From Bog-950 sp964615305 (GTDB lineage: Bacteria; Bacteroidota; Bacteroidia; Chitinophagales; LD1), in assembly GCA_964615305.1 (NCBI GenBank), contig CAZTNA010000007.1, positions 62,001 to 126,000 on the forward strand: a DNA stretch of 64,000 bases, read 5' to 3'. The notes beneath the pieces are model-generated. The model did not search any database, was not told the DNA's origin, and worked only from the letters and a program-made list of their open reading frames with translations. Every line of letters starts with the position of its first letter. The first letter of the stretch is position 1. A program made the translations under genes and the position numbers. Positions 25,859 to 35,450 of this stretch are shown one piece after another.

Positions 25859-26148
25859 AACCGAAGGTATCAATTTTTTCCGCTGTTGTGATATTCTAGC
25901 CTTACAAAAGATAACTTGGAATTTTTAATAGTAGAAAGTCTCTGACTTTCGTTAGCCCCTGTTGCTATTATAGTTTCGTGCATTTAGTTTCACTCCATGC
26001 TCCTCAGTTTTGCAGCGCTGCTTTACCAATTAAACTTACTATATACCGCCACTATGTTAATGGAGCGTTGAAAACAGTTTTGCCCCGAATAAAAAGTATT
26101 CTGCTTGGTTATATTCGCGCACCTTTTTAAACAAGACCACAGCGCAAT

Positions 26149-29037
26149 ATGCTTAACCTGAAATCCACCGACCACTTTGTAAACCGCCATATAGGCCCTG
26201 ACGAAAACCAAACTGCCGAAATGCTGAAAGCCATTGGCGTAGAAAGCATAGAAGATTTGATTTCGCAAACAGTGCCGCATAACATCCGCAGAAAAGAAAA
26301 ACTCAACCTGCCCGATGCACAAAGCGAATACAATTACCTGAAAGAACTGAAGAAGAAAGCGGTTAAGAACAAAGTGTTTCGCAGTTATATCGGTTTAGGA
26401 TACTATAACAACATTACTCCTGCTGCTATCCGCAGAAATATTTTCGAGAACCCGGGATGGTACACGCAATACACCCCTTACCAGGCGGAGATTGCACAGG
26501 GAAGATTAGAGGCCTTATTGAATTTTCAAACTATGGTCAGTGACCTTACAGGTTTGCCGGTGGCTAATGCATCGCTGCTCGATGAAGGCACTGCTGCTGC
26601 AGAAGCCATGCACATGTTTTGGGGTTTAAAGAATAAGAAAGATGCGCTGCACAATAAGTTCTTTGTTTCTAATCTCTGCTTTCCGCAAACTATTGATGTA
26701 ATAAAAACACGCGCGGGTGTTTTAGGCATTGATGTAGTAATAGGCGACCACAACACGGTGGTGTTAGATAAAGATTTCTTTGGCTCTCTCCTGCAATATC
26801 CCGCAGTAGACGGCAGTGTGTTGAACTACAAAGCATTTGTAGAAAAATGTAAAGCACTGGAGTGTTACGTTTGTGTAGCTACTGATTTGCTCGCGCTTAC
26901 AGTATTAACTCCACCGGGAGAATTTGGTGCCGATTGTGCGGTGGGCAATTCACAACGTTTCGGGGTACCAATGGGTTTTGGCGGGCCACATGCTGCTTTC
27001 TTCGCTACTAAAGACGATTACAAACGGATTATTCCCGGTAGAATTATAGGTGTGAGTGTTGATTCGCAAGGTAAACCTGCATTGCGAATGGCGTTGCAGA
27101 CACGCGAGCAGCATATTCGCAGAGAGAAAGCCACTTCAAATATTTGTACCGCACAAGCCTTGCTCGCTATTATGTCGGGCATGTATGGCGTGTATCATGG
27201 TGCTAATGGCATAAAAAATATAGCCTTGCGTGTTTATACTCTTACAGCTATTCTCAAAAAAGAACTTCAGCATCTTGGGTTCAAAATCAACAACGAATTT
27301 CATTTCGATACACTTAATATAGACACTACAGGGCAAAATCAAAAGCACGATTTTATACAACAACTGGCAGTTAATAGGGAAATGAATTTCTATTACGATG
27401 AAACAGGCATTTCTATTTCGTTAGATGAAACCACACAGCCCGAAGATGTAGCAGATATTGTAAACGTGTTTGCTTGTGCAGTAGGTAAGGATGAATACAC
27501 GTTCGATATCTACCGCTATCCTCAGCAAACTCTTGAATTGCCAGCGGCTCTTAAAAGAACATCGGCTTACTTAACGCACCCTGTGTTTAATACGCACAGA
27601 AGCGAAAGTCAATTAATGCGCTACATCAAGAGTTTAGAGAATAAAGATTTATCGCTCACTAAATCAATGATAGCGCTGGGCAGTTGCACCATGAAGTTGA
27701 ATGCTGCTGCTGAGTTGGAACCCGTTAGTTGGGCAGAGTTTGCAAATATTCATCCGTTTGCCCCTAAATCACAAGCAGCAGGTTATCTGGAGATAATCAC
27801 CGCACTCGAAAATTATCTGAATGAGATAACGGGTTTTGCTGCTACTTCGCTGCAACCAAACTCAGGTGCGCAAGGTGAGTATGCAGGATTGCTCGTTATT
27901 CGCGCTTACCAAAAAGATATTGGACAAAGCCACAGAGATGTAGCACTTATTCCGGCTTCGGCACACGGCACTAACCCTGCCACGGCTGTAATGGCTGGTT
28001 TGAAAGTTGTGGTAGTGGCTACCGACAGCCACGGCAATATTGATTTCAACGATTTATTGAAAAAAGCAGAAGAACATAAGGACAATCTCTGCTGCCTGAT
28101 GGTTACCTATCCGTCAACTCATGGTGTGTTCGAAAGTACCATAAAAGATATTTGTGAGGTAATACACGCCAATGGCGGACAAGTGTATATGGATGGTGCT
28201 AACTTAAACGCGCAAGTAGGCTTAACCTCACCGGGTTTAATTGGAGCCGATGTAAACCACATCAATCTGCATAAAACATTTGCCATACCACACGGTGGTG
28301 GTGGCCCAGGCATGGGGCCTATCTGTGTGGCAAAACACCTTGCTCCGTATTTACCGGGCAATGCTGTTTCTAAAACAGGAGGCGAGAAAGCTATTCACGG
28401 GGTTTCTTCCGCACCGTACGGCAGCGCTAGTATTCTACTTATTTCTTATGGCTATATCAGCATGTTAGGAGCCAGTGGTGTAACTGAAGCCACTAAAAAC
28501 GCTATTATGAACGCCAACTACATGAAAGCGCGATTAGAAAAACACTATCAGGTGTTGTATGTAGGCAAAGAACACGGACGTGTAGCTCATGAACTTATTC
28601 TGGATTTCCGCCATTTTAAACATACTGTTGGCATTGAAGTTGAAGACGTGGCAAAACGATTAATGGATTATGGTTTCCATGCACCAACAGTTTCGTTTCC
28701 TGTTGCGGGCACTTTAATGATAGAACCAACCGAAAGTGAAGATAAAGCGGAAATAGACAGATTCTGCGATGCGCTGATTGCCATTAAAGGCGAAATAGAT
28801 GCCATTGAAAAAAAAGAAATAGACGCTGCTGATAATCCGCTGAAAAATGCACCACATACAATAGGAGTAGTAACTGACAGTAATTGGAAACACCCTTACA
28901 CCCGCGAGCAAGCAGCTTTTCCGCTGCCTTTTGTTTCAGAAAATAAATTTTGGCCGAGTGTAAGCAGAGTAAACAACAGTCATGGCGATAGAAACTTGAT
29001 TTGCACCTGTCCGCCAACAGAAAGTTACGCGTCTTAG
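26149..29037 (+). CDS. gcvP: Glycine dehydrogenase (decarboxylating), P protein
   Basis: GcvP is the PLP-dependent P protein of the glycine cleavage system; it decarboxylates glycine and passes the aminomethyl group to lipoyl-GcvH. The 962-residue length is that of the fused single-chain form found in Bacteroidota and proteobacteria. The sequence runs from FVNRHIGPDENQT through both aspartate-aminotransferase-like halves. Lys709 in INLHKTFAIPHGGGGPG is the expected Schiff-base lysine. The gcvT and gcvH genes are not in the window. It is followed by a long inverted repeat and a terminator. Confidence 0.96.
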   Translation: MLNLKSTDHFVNRHIGPDENQTAEMLKAIGVESIEDLISQTVPHNIRRKEKLNLPDAQSEYNYLKELKKKAVKNKVFRSYIGLGYYNNITPAAIRRNIFENPGWYTQYTPYQAEIAQGRLEALLNFQTMVSDLTGLPVANASLLDEGTAAAEAMHMFWGLKNKKDALHNKFFVSNLCFPQTIDVIKTRAGVLGIDVVIGDHNTVVLDKDFFGSLLQYPAVDGSVLNYKAFVEKCKALECYVCVATDLLALTVLTPPGEFGADCAVGNSQRFGVPMGFGGPHAAFFATKDDYKRIIPGRIIGVSVDSQGKPALRMALQTREQHIRREKATSNICTAQALLAIMSGMYGVYHGANGIKNIALRVYTLTAILKKELQHLGFKINNEFHFDTLNIDTTGQNQKHDFIQQLAVNREMNFYYDETGISISLDETTQPEDVADIVNVFACAVGKDEYTFDIYRYPQQTLELPAALKRTSAYLTHPVFNTHRSESQLMRYIKSLENKDLSLTKSMIALGSCTMKLNAAAELEPVSWAEFANIHPFAPKSQAAGYLEIITALENYLNEITGFAATSLQPNSGAQGEYAGLLVIRAYQKDIGQSHRDVALIPASAHGTNPATAVMAGLKVVVVATDSHGNIDFNDLLKKAEEHKDNLCCLMVTYPSTHGVFESTIKDICEVIHANGGQVYMDGANLNAQVGLTSPGLIGADVNHINLHKTFAIPHGGGGPGMGPICVAKHLAPYLPGNAVSKTGGEKAIHGVSSAPYGSASILLISYGYISMLGASGVTEATKNAIMNANYMKARLEKHYQVLYVGKEHGRVAHELILDFRHFKHTVGIEVEDVAKRLMDYGFHAPTVSFPVAGTLMIEPTESEDKAEIDRFCDALIAIKGEIDAIEKKEIDAADNPLKNAPHTIGVVTDSNWKHPYTREQAAFPLPFVSENKFWPSVSRVNNSHGDRNLICTCPPTESYAS

Positions 29038-29100
29038 ATTCTTGTTAGTTCGGGTTGGAGCAATTTGTTATGGCGAGGGAGTCCGGCTTTGCTGATTGAC

Positions 29101-29151
29101 AAAGCCATCTTCCGTTTTGTATGTAAAAATTACAAAATCAAAGATGGCTTT
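29101..29151. repeat. Nested inverted repeat downstream of gcvP
   Basis: AAAGCCATCT (29101-29110) pairs with AGATGGCTTT (29142-29151), and inside it TTTTGTA (29115-29121) pairs with TACAAAA (29131-29137). The result is a long stem with small internal asymmetry. It lies 63 bp after the gcvP stop, ahead of the terminator at 29176. It lacks a good T run itself. Confidence 0.6.
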
Positions 29152-29175
29152 ATCTGCTACGCGATTTCTTTTAGG

Positions 29176-29207
29176 AAGCCGCCTCAAAATGCGTAGAGGC
29201 GGCTTTT
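29176..29207 (+). terminator. Rho-independent terminator after gcvP
   Basis: AAGCCGCCTC (29176-29185) pairs perfectly with GAGGCGGCTT (29196-29205) across a 10-nt loop, and the T run continues for two bases. On the other strand it follows trxA, so it could serve both convergent genes. Confidence 0.8.
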
Positions 29208-29217
29208 ACCTATAATT

Positions 29218-29538
29218 CTAAGAAAGGTGTTTATTTAATGTGGCAACCAAATTTGCTTTTGGCACAGCACCTACCACTTTATCAACCACTTGTCCATTCT
29301 TTACAAATAAAAGAGTAGGTATATTTCTAATCCCGTATTTCATAGCTGTTTCAGGATTGCTGTCAACATCTACTTTACCAATTACTGCTTTGCCTTCATA
29401 TTCTTTAGAAAGTTCTTCAATCATTGGACCTATTGCTTTGCATGGGCCACACCATTCTGCCCAAAAATCAACCAGCGCTACCTTTCCGCTGTCTAATACT
29501 GTTTCTTTAAAATTGCTGTCGGTTAGTTGAGTTGCCAT
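29218..29538 (-). CDS. trxA: Thioredoxin
   Basis: Small cytoplasmic disulfide reductase. The 106-residue protein has the active site WAEWCGPCK with redox Cys30 and Cys33, and the cis-proline motif RNIPTLLFVK. Size and motif are standard for thioredoxin 1. It is monocistronic and convergent with gcvP. Confidence 0.95.
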   Translation of the reverse strand: MATQLTDSNFKETVLDSGKVALVDFWAEWCGPCKAIGPMIEELSKEYEGKAVIGKVDVDSNPETAMKYGIRNIPTLLFVKNGQVVDKVVGAVPKANLVATLNKHLS

Positions 29539-29897
29539 TTTTTATTGATTTAATTTTTAATAATCGTTTTTTCGTTTTACCGGAATACAAATCTAAGCTA
29601 CATACGGTCAATAAGTGAACCAGTTCTTTCTTTTGTTTTCAACACTCCTTTCTTTAAGTCATTTTACGCCTTCATCGGTAATAGTGTCACTGTCCTTACT
29701 TTAATCGGCATAATTCAAGCGACAGCTTTTCCGTTTTTATACACCGATAATTTCTTTATCCCATCAAAAATGTAAACACTTGAGCTATTCTCGTTACATC
29801 TACATAAAACAATCATCTCATTTTAATAAATGTTTACACTTTGAGATTAATGACGTGTAAAAGGAAAGTTTATTGCACTTCAGGTTGCAAATGTACG
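29539..29897. other. Intergenic region, no gene seen
   Basis: This 359-bp AT-rich gap between trxA and fabG has no open frame of coding character. On the minus strand it contains TAGATTTG (29588-29595 as CAAATCTA), which fits the Bacteroidota -7 box and could drive trxA, though a TTG at the right distance was not found. Two related GTAAACACT/TGTTTACACT elements lie near 29772 and 29832. Confidence 0.5.
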
Positions 29898-30626
29898 TTA
29901 AGTATAAAGGCCTCCATTTACATTTATTACTTCTCCTGTAATATATGAAGCACCTTTCGATGAAAGAAACAAAACTGCCTCGGCAACTTCTTCAGCTTCT
30001 CCGAAGCGTTGAACGGGTATAATACTTCGAAATTGTGACTCCTCAATACCTTCTGTCATTTCGGTTTTAATAAAGCCTGGGGCTACGCAATTTACAGTAA
30101 CTCCTTTTCTGCCTACTTCTTGTGCAAGTGACTTTGAAGCAGCAATAACACCTGCTTTTGAAGCTGAATAATTTGTCTGACCCGGCAATCCCTTTATACC
30201 TGAAAGCGAAACCATATTTATTATTCTACCATACCTCTGAAACATCATGCCGGGGAGCACTAGTTTAGTAATGTAGTAAAACGAATCAAGATTAGTTCGC
30301 AACACTTCACTCCAATCTTTCTCAGCCATCATCATTAATAAAAAATCTTTTCTGATGCCTGCATTATTCACCAAGACCTCAATCACACTATCTTTGTTGT
30401 TTTCAATCCAACCGCCCAAAATAGTTTCTACTTCTTGTTTATTTCCAACATCAAATTTAAGTGCAATAGCATTGCCACCTGCTTGTCTGATTAGTTCTAC
30501 CGTTTTATCAGCTTCTGCTTGGTTGCGTTGGTAGTTAACTAACACCAAATAACCTTGGGCTGCCAACTTTACACTTACAGCCCTTCCAATACCACGTGAA
30601 CCACCTGTTACTAATGCTGCTTTCAT
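29898..30626 (-). CDS. fabG: 3-oxoacyl-[acyl-carrier-protein] reductase-like SDR
   Basis: The 242-residue short-chain dehydrogenase has the NADP-binding GGSRGIGRAVS (residues 8-18), NNAG, and the catalytic Ser/Tyr/Lys set (SLSG and YSASKAG). It ends in the FabG-like YITGEVINVNGG. It reduces 3-ketoacyl groups on ACP. Its start overlaps the ammonia-lyase stop as TAATG, so the two are translationally coupled. That pairing points to an aryl-polyene or flexirubin-type pathway rather than housekeeping fatty acid synthesis, where fabG normally sits with fabD, acpP and fabF. Confidence 0.85.
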   Translation of the reverse strand: MKAALVTGGSRGIGRAVSVKLAAQGYLVLVNYQRNQAEADKTVELIRQAGGNAIALKFDVGNKQEVETILGGWIENNKDSVIEVLVNNAGIRKDFLLMMMAEKDWSEVLRTNLDSFYYITKLVLPGMMFQRYGRIINMVSLSGIKGLPGQTNYSASKAGVIAASKSLAQEVGRKGVTVNCVAPGFIKTEMTEGIEESQFRSIIPVQRFGEAEEVAEAVLFLSSKGASYITGEVINVNGGLYT

Positions 30627-32164
30627 TATTCAATAACTTGAGGGTTGTTGTTTACTAAATAATCCTTAATGCTCTTCAGTCTCTTGAAACTGGGAGTATC
30701 CGTTTCTATCTTGGTCGAAACCCTGCGTACCCCTTTGTAAAACTCCATGGTTTTAGAAGACAGGTATTCAGCTTTTTCCAAACAGTCAATTGCTTCAACT
30801 ATGGCAAGGGCGTGTACAGCTAACACCTCGTAAGTATTACTTATAACTCGTGAGGTTATAAGTGCCGCATTGCTTCCCATACTAACTATATCCTGGTTAT
30901 CATTATTACTTGGTATGCTATGAACGTAAACAGGTGTTGATAGTGACTGGTTTTCTGCAACAGTTGAGGTAGCAGTATATTGTATGCCCTGAATTCCAAA
31001 GTTTAATCCGATAGTTCCAGTGTTTATAAACGCTGGCAGTTTGCCATTTAGCTTATCATTAAGTAAATAATTCAACTGGCGGTCAGCCAACAGAGAAAGT
31101 TTAGTAATTGCAATTTTTAGTTTATCCATTTCAAGAGCAATGTAATCTCCATGAAAATTTCCACCGTGGTAAACGTTCTTCATTTCATCATCAACCACAG
31201 GGTTATCACTAACCGAGTTTAACTCGTTAATTACTACACTTTCTGCATGTGCTATGGTATCGTACACCGGCCCTAAAATTTGAGGCATACAGCGCAGCGA
31301 ATAATACTCTTGCACCTTTTCTTTAAAGTGAGTGTCGGGGGTATCAGTGTATAAATGCTCTTGACGACTTCTCATTAACTGACTATCTGAAACTATCGAG
31401 CGCATTGCTTTTGCTATTTTCCCTTGACCTATGTGAAGTTTCACATCGTTTAACGGAGCTGAGATATGGTCATCAAACGCTTCAAATATTTCATTGATGG
31501 TAATAGACATTACGCTTGACCAATTGAGCAACCGTTTAGCTTCTATCAAATTAACTAAGCCAATACCGGTCATGCATGATGTGCCGTTCATTAAAGCTAA
31601 CCCTTCGCGAAGTCGAATAGCAAAGGGGGTAAGACTATGTTTATGCAAAATCTCTGTGGCATCACAAATTTTTCCTTCAAACCAAACTTCACCCTCACCT
31701 ATAATTGCTAGTGCCATGTGTGCTAATTGCACCAAATCACCACTGGCTCCTACTCCACCGTGCTCGTATATTACAGGAATTAAATCGTGGTTAATCATTT
31801 CTGCAATAAGCACTAACAAGTCAGGGTGAACACCACTTTTACATTGCGCAAATGTATTTAAACGGTCAATCAGCATGGCTTTAGCAAACTCTATCTCAAT
31901 AGGTTTACCACTACCCGATGCATGACTGCGAATAAGGTTGTACTGCAGCGCAAGGCGTTCAGCATAAGCAATCTTAAACTGGGCCATTGGGCCAAAGCCG
32001 GTATTAATACCATAAATAACTTTGTTTGAAGCAAAGTCTTTCAAAAAATGAAAATTATCTCCTGCTCTTTTAAGCAGGTTTTCACTCAACTCAATTTTTG
32101 TATTCTTATAAAGAATCTGATAAACATCAAGAAGCGTGAGCGCTTTTTCACCTACTGCAATCAT
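30626..32164 (-). CDS. Aromatic amino acid ammonia-lyase (HAL/TAL family)
   Basis: The enzyme eliminates ammonia from His, Tyr or Phe. The 512-residue protein has the MIO-forming Ala140-Ser141-Gly142 in HGGVGASGDLVQLAHMALAI and the catalytic Tyr51 in YGINTGFG. The substrate-selecting pair is Ser80-His81 (RSHASGSG), as in histidine and some Bacteroidota tyrosine ammonia-lyases, so phenylalanine is unlikely. No hut genes lie nearby, and the coupled fabG favours tyrosine ammonia-lyase making 4-coumarate as the starter of a flexirubin-type pigment. That substrate is inferred, not shown. Confidence 0.85.
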   Translation of the reverse strand: MIAVGEKALTLLDVYQILYKNTKIELSENLLKRAGDNFHFLKDFASNKVIYGINTGFGPMAQFKIAYAERLALQYNLIRSHASGSGKPIEIEFAKAMLIDRLNTFAQCKSGVHPDLLVLIAEMINHDLIPVIYEHGGVGASGDLVQLAHMALAIIGEGEVWFEGKICDATEILHKHSLTPFAIRLREGLALMNGTSCMTGIGLVNLIEAKRLLNWSSVMSITINEIFEAFDDHISAPLNDVKLHIGQGKIAKAMRSIVSDSQLMRSRQEHLYTDTPDTHFKEKVQEYYSLRCMPQILGPVYDTIAHAESVVINELNSVSDNPVVDDEMKNVYHGGNFHGDYIALEMDKLKIAITKLSLLADRQLNYLLNDKLNGKLPAFINTGTIGLNFGIQGIQYTATSTVAENQSLSTPVYVHSIPSNNDNQDIVSMGSNAALITSRVISNTYEVLAVHALAIVEAIDCLEKAEYLSSKTMEFYKGVRRVSTKIETDTPSFKRLKSIKDYLVNNNPQVIE

Positions 32165-32297
32165 TCCTAAAAAAGTGGGGTAATTGTTATTCGTTAGAAA
32201 CGCGAATAAAGCAAAAAATAGCTAATGAATTTTATGATTTATATCGCAAAACATGATTGAACAATCAAACTAACAACCAGCAAAAGTAAAATGCCTG

Positions 32298-33239
32298 TTA
32301 CTCCATTAAACCTCTTCCGTGTTTTTTAATCTCACCGTTCTCTTTCATCCCGTTCTTGACCTTATCAAGTACTCCGTTTACAAAATCCTTGCTTCGTGGT
32401 GTGCTGTATAGCTTCGAAATATCTATGTACTCGTTTATTGTAACCTTCACTGGAATTGTTGGAAAAAATTTTAGTTCGCAAACAGCCATTTTCATGAGTA
32501 TCAAATCGAGTATCGCTACCCGATCCATCTCCCAGTTTTTTAGGTTGGGTTCTATATATGTTACCAATGCATCATTGTTTTGAATGGTTTTACATAACAA
32601 GTCAAGTGCATATTTTTTCTCTTCCTCCCAAAGGGTCATTGTCTGAAAAAAATTGTTTGCGTTTTTTTCATCAAATACTTCTATGTATTTAGTAATAATA
32701 TGAATCAGCAACGTGTTGTCATCTTCGTAATTAATAAATATTTCTTCGAGATGATGAGCCAGATTCTTGTTTGCTTGAAAAACCTTCTTAAGTATGTATA
32801 TCAGTATCTCTTTGTTCTGTACGTGTGTAGGGTTTGGCAGAGAAGTATACTCTTTGTATTTGTCTTTGCTCACCATTTCTGTAAACAGTTCTTTCACCAC
32901 ACCTTCATCAATGTAGTTTCTTACGCCTTGTTTTTTTGCAATTTCATTCAACTGTGAATCTTGCTGCAAAAACTGAACAATAGTATTGGCAGCAATGGTT
33001 GTACTGGCGTTTGTATCTTCGTCTGTTTTTACAAACTTGGCCATACGTTTAGCTTTATCAACCATGCTATAGTTACACACCTCTACCAGATAAAGCAGAT
33101 TTGTAATGTATAATGCTACCGATTTCTCAATCTGCGATTTCAAATGTCCCTCCAATTTTACCAGTGGTGTATCCTTATCGGTTTCCCACGCATAAAGGGT
33201 TTGCATTACTTTAATTCTAAGGTTGCGTCTTCCTAACAC
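32298..33239 (-). CDS. nusB: Transcription antitermination factor NusB
   Basis: NusB acts with NusE in rRNA antitermination. The 313-residue protein is about twice the proteobacterial size, as is normal in Bacteroidota. The N-terminal RRNLRIKVMQTLYAWE is retained, and the C-terminal NusB fold carries RVAILDLILMKMAVCEL and VTINEYIDISKLYSTPRSKD (a stretch around residues 260-285). The middle ~140 residues are the lineage-specific helical insert. The start is GTG. It follows the leucine dehydrogenase gene by 18 bp on the same strand. Confidence 0.92.
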   Translation of the reverse strand: MLGRRNLRIKVMQTLYAWETDKDTPLVKLEGHLKSQIEKSVALYITNLLYLVEVCNYSMVDKAKRMAKFVKTDEDTNASTTIAANTIVQFLQQDSQLNEIAKKQGVRNYIDEGVVKELFTEMVSKDKYKEYTSLPNPTHVQNKEILIYILKKVFQANKNLAHHLEEIFINYEDDNTLLIHIITKYIEVFDEKNANNFFQTMTLWEEEKKYALDLLCKTIQNNDALVTYIEPNLKNWEMDRVAILDLILMKMAVCELKFFPTIPVKVTINEYIDISKLYSTPRSKDFVNGVLDKVKNGMKENGEIKKHGRGLME

Positions 33240-33257
33240 TGCTAATAAATTATGAAA

Positions 33258-34355
33258 TCAATTTTTTGAAACAGCAGATTCAATTCTCTCTACAGCCATT
33301 CTAATGGCTGCCTCTTGTGCAGGAATTTTCTCTGTCTTCGACTTTTTAAAAATTTCTAAGGTTCTGGAATATATCTTTTCTATATAACTGCTTGTTTCGG
33401 TTTCAGTTAAGTTATGTACTTCTCTGTAACAGTTTATTACCCCACCTGCATTAATAAGAAAATCAGGAGCGTAAACAATTCCTTTATCTAACAACATTTG
33501 GCCATGTAAATTTTCATCTGCCAACTGATTATTGGCTGCACCTGCAATTATAGAGCAGCGAAGAGTTGAAAGGGTGTCAGAATTTAATGTAGCACCAAGA
33601 GCGCAGGGCGAATAGATGTCAACGTCTAAATCATAAATTTCATGAGTCCCCACTACTGTGGCGCCAAACTCTTTTACCGCTTTATCTAAATTTTGCTGAT
33701 TAATATCAGTGATAAACACCTTTGCTCCCGCTTTTGTAAGATGGCTCACTAAGCAGTATCCTACATGACCTACCCCTTGTACCGCCACAGTTTTACCTTG
33801 CAAAGAGTCGCTTCCTGTGAGTTCTTTTACACTTGCCTTTACACCTAAAAAAACTCCATAAGCGGTAAACGGTGATGGGTCGCCAGTACCTCCAGCGTTA
33901 ATAGGCTTACCCGTCACATGTTTGGTTTCCTGCATTACAATGCTCATCACATCTGTACTGGTTCCTACATCCTCTGCAGTTATGTACTTACCGTTTAAAC
34001 TGTCAACAAACTTACCAAACCTTCGCCAGAACGTTTCGTCTCGTTTAACTTTTGGGTTACCAATAATTACCGCTTTGCCTCCACCCAGGTTTATACCACT
34101 GATAGATGACTTAAAAGTCATACCACGTGAAAGACGGAGAACGTCCCAAAGTGCATCTGACTCGTTATCGTAATTCCAAATACGACAACCTCCTAATGAA
34201 GGGCCCAAAGTTGTATTGTGAACGGCTATTATACCCTTTAAACCAGTGGGCTTATCGTAAAAGAACATTACCTGTTCGTGCTGCATTGGTTCAACCATCT
34301 CAAACACATGAGCACTCTTTTTTTCTACGGTTGTTATCAAACTTTCCATTGGCAT
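33258..34355 (-). CDS. Leucine dehydrogenase-type Glu/Leu/Phe/Val dehydrogenase
   Basis: This NAD-dependent enzyme oxidatively deaminates branched-chain amino acids. The 365-residue protein has GPSLGGCRIW, the catalytic-lysine segment GMTFKSSISGINLGGGKAVI (about residues 89-108), the catalytic Asp segment ITAEDVGTSTDVM, and a Rossmann motif VAVQGVGHVGYCL. The length and LGPSLGG form fit leucine dehydrogenase rather than the ~450-residue glutamate dehydrogenases. It is encoded directly upstream of nusB, an arrangement also seen in other Bacteroidota. Confidence 0.9.
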   Translation of the reverse strand: MPMESLITTVEKKSAHVFEMVEPMQHEQVMFFYDKPTGLKGIIAVHNTTLGPSLGGCRIWNYDNESDALWDVLRLSRGMTFKSSISGINLGGGKAVIIGNPKVKRDETFWRRFGKFVDSLNGKYITAEDVGTSTDVMSIVMQETKHVTGKPINAGGTGDPSPFTAYGVFLGVKASVKELTGSDSLQGKTVAVQGVGHVGYCLVSHLTKAGAKVFITDINQQNLDKAVKEFGATVVGTHEIYDLDVDIYSPCALGATLNSDTLSTLRCSIIAGAANNQLADENLHGQMLLDKGIVYAPDFLINAGGVINCYREVHNLTETETSSYIEKIYSRTLEIFKKSKTEKIPAQEAAIRMAVERIESAVSKN

Positions 34356-34464
34356 AGAACGATTTATTTAGTATAACTTACTAGGTGCACAAAGGTGATA
34401 AGGTTTTCGACTTTGCCAAATGAACAATTACCATTAAAAACATACGCAGTATCATACAAAACAT

Positions 34465-34491
34465 AACGCCACTCTTGGTAAGAATGGCGTT
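34465..34491 (-). terminator. Rho-independent terminator after tsf
   Basis: On the minus strand AACGCCATTCTT pairs with AAGAGTGGCGTT over 12 bp with one wobble and a 3-nt loop. It is followed by ATGTTTTGT. It lies 23 bp beyond the tsf stop and ends the rplM-rpsI-rpsB-tsf operon. Confidence 0.8.
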
Positions 34492-34514
34492 TTATGTGTA
34501 AGGACAAATTTCTA

Positions 34515-35354
34515 CTACTTGGAAACTCCTCTTTCTACCCGCTTAAATCCTGTAACGGTTAAACCGCTTTCAGCAGCTGCCAATACCTGTTGCACATTTT
34601 TGCTACCATCTTTTACAAATGGCTGAGTAAGTAATGTGTTTTCTTTGATGTAGCTATTCACAGCGCTTTCGGCTATTTTATCGAGAATGTTAGCAGGTTT
34701 TCCTGAAGCAGCTGCTTTTTCAAGAGCAATACCCTTTTCGCGGTCAAGCACCTCTTGAGAAACACCGGCAGCATCTACTGCCAACGGGTTCATAGCAGCA
34801 ATTTGCATAGCCACATCTTTACCAACAGTGGCTACATTATCATTCAAGCCTTTGTTTAAGCCAACCAACACGCCAATTTTATTGCCCATGTGGTTATATG
34901 CAATAACTGAATCAGCAGATGCTGTTTCATAAGCTGATACGTTAATCAATTCACCAATTGCAGATACCTTCTCTTGAACTTGTGCTTTTACAGATGCACC
35001 ATTTAGATCCAGATCTAACAGTGCATCAAGGCTTGCAGGTGATTTTTCTAAAGCCAAATCTGCTATGGCATTAGCAAACTTTACAAAATCTTCGTTCTTA
35101 GCTACAAAGTCTGTTTCGCAGCTTAAGTAAATAACTGCTCCTTTTTTGTTGTCGGAAGAAGTTTTAGCTACCACTACTCCTTCTGCTGCCGCGCGACCTG
35201 CTCGGAGTTCAGCTACTTTTGCGCCTTTTTTACGAAGTAAATCAATGGCTGCTTGTACATCACCATTTGCTTCTGTAAGGGCCTTTTTACAATCCATTAA
35301 TCCTGCTCCTGTCAGGTTTCGTAATTCGTTTACTTGTGCTGCTGTAATTGTCAT
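34515..35354 (-). CDS. tsf: Elongation factor Ts
   Basis: EF-Ts recycles EF-Tu by releasing GDP. The 279-residue protein has the N-terminal UBA-like domain with LRNLTGAGLMDCKKAL (about 10-25) and the core with YLSCETDFVAKNEDF (about 76-90). Length is normal. It is the last gene of the ribosomal operon, 96 bp after rpsB with a hairpin in between. Confidence 0.96.
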   Translation of the reverse strand: MTITAAQVNELRNLTGAGLMDCKKALTEANGDVQAAIDLLRKKGAKVAELRAGRAAAEGVVVAKTSSDNKKGAVIYLSCETDFVAKNEDFVKFANAIADLALEKSPASLDALLDLDLNGASVKAQVQEKVSAIGELINVSAYETASADSVIAYNHMGNKIGVLVGLNKGLNDNVATVGKDVAMQIAAMNPLAVDAAGVSQEVLDREKGIALEKAAASGKPANILDKIAESAVNSYIKENTLLTQPFVKDGSKNVQQVLAAAESGLTVTGFKRVERGVSK

Positions 35355-35390
35355 ATTATTTGTTGAAATTTTAGTTGAAGTTTATTAATT

Positions 35391-35422
35391 CAAGCAGCCA
35401 AGTGTTTTTACCTGGCTGCTTG
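35391..35422 (-). promoter_or_regulatory. Hairpin in the rpsB-tsf spacer
   Basis: CAAGCAGCCA (35391-35400) and TGGCTGCTTG (35413-35422) form a perfect 10-bp stem with a 12-nt loop. On the operon strand no T run follows, so it is more likely a partial attenuator, processing site or mRNA stabiliser than a full terminator. It sits where other bacteria have an rpsB/tsf expression control point. Confidence 0.55.
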
Positions 35423-35450
35423 TTTCTAATTCTGAAAAATAGAGAGTTTA

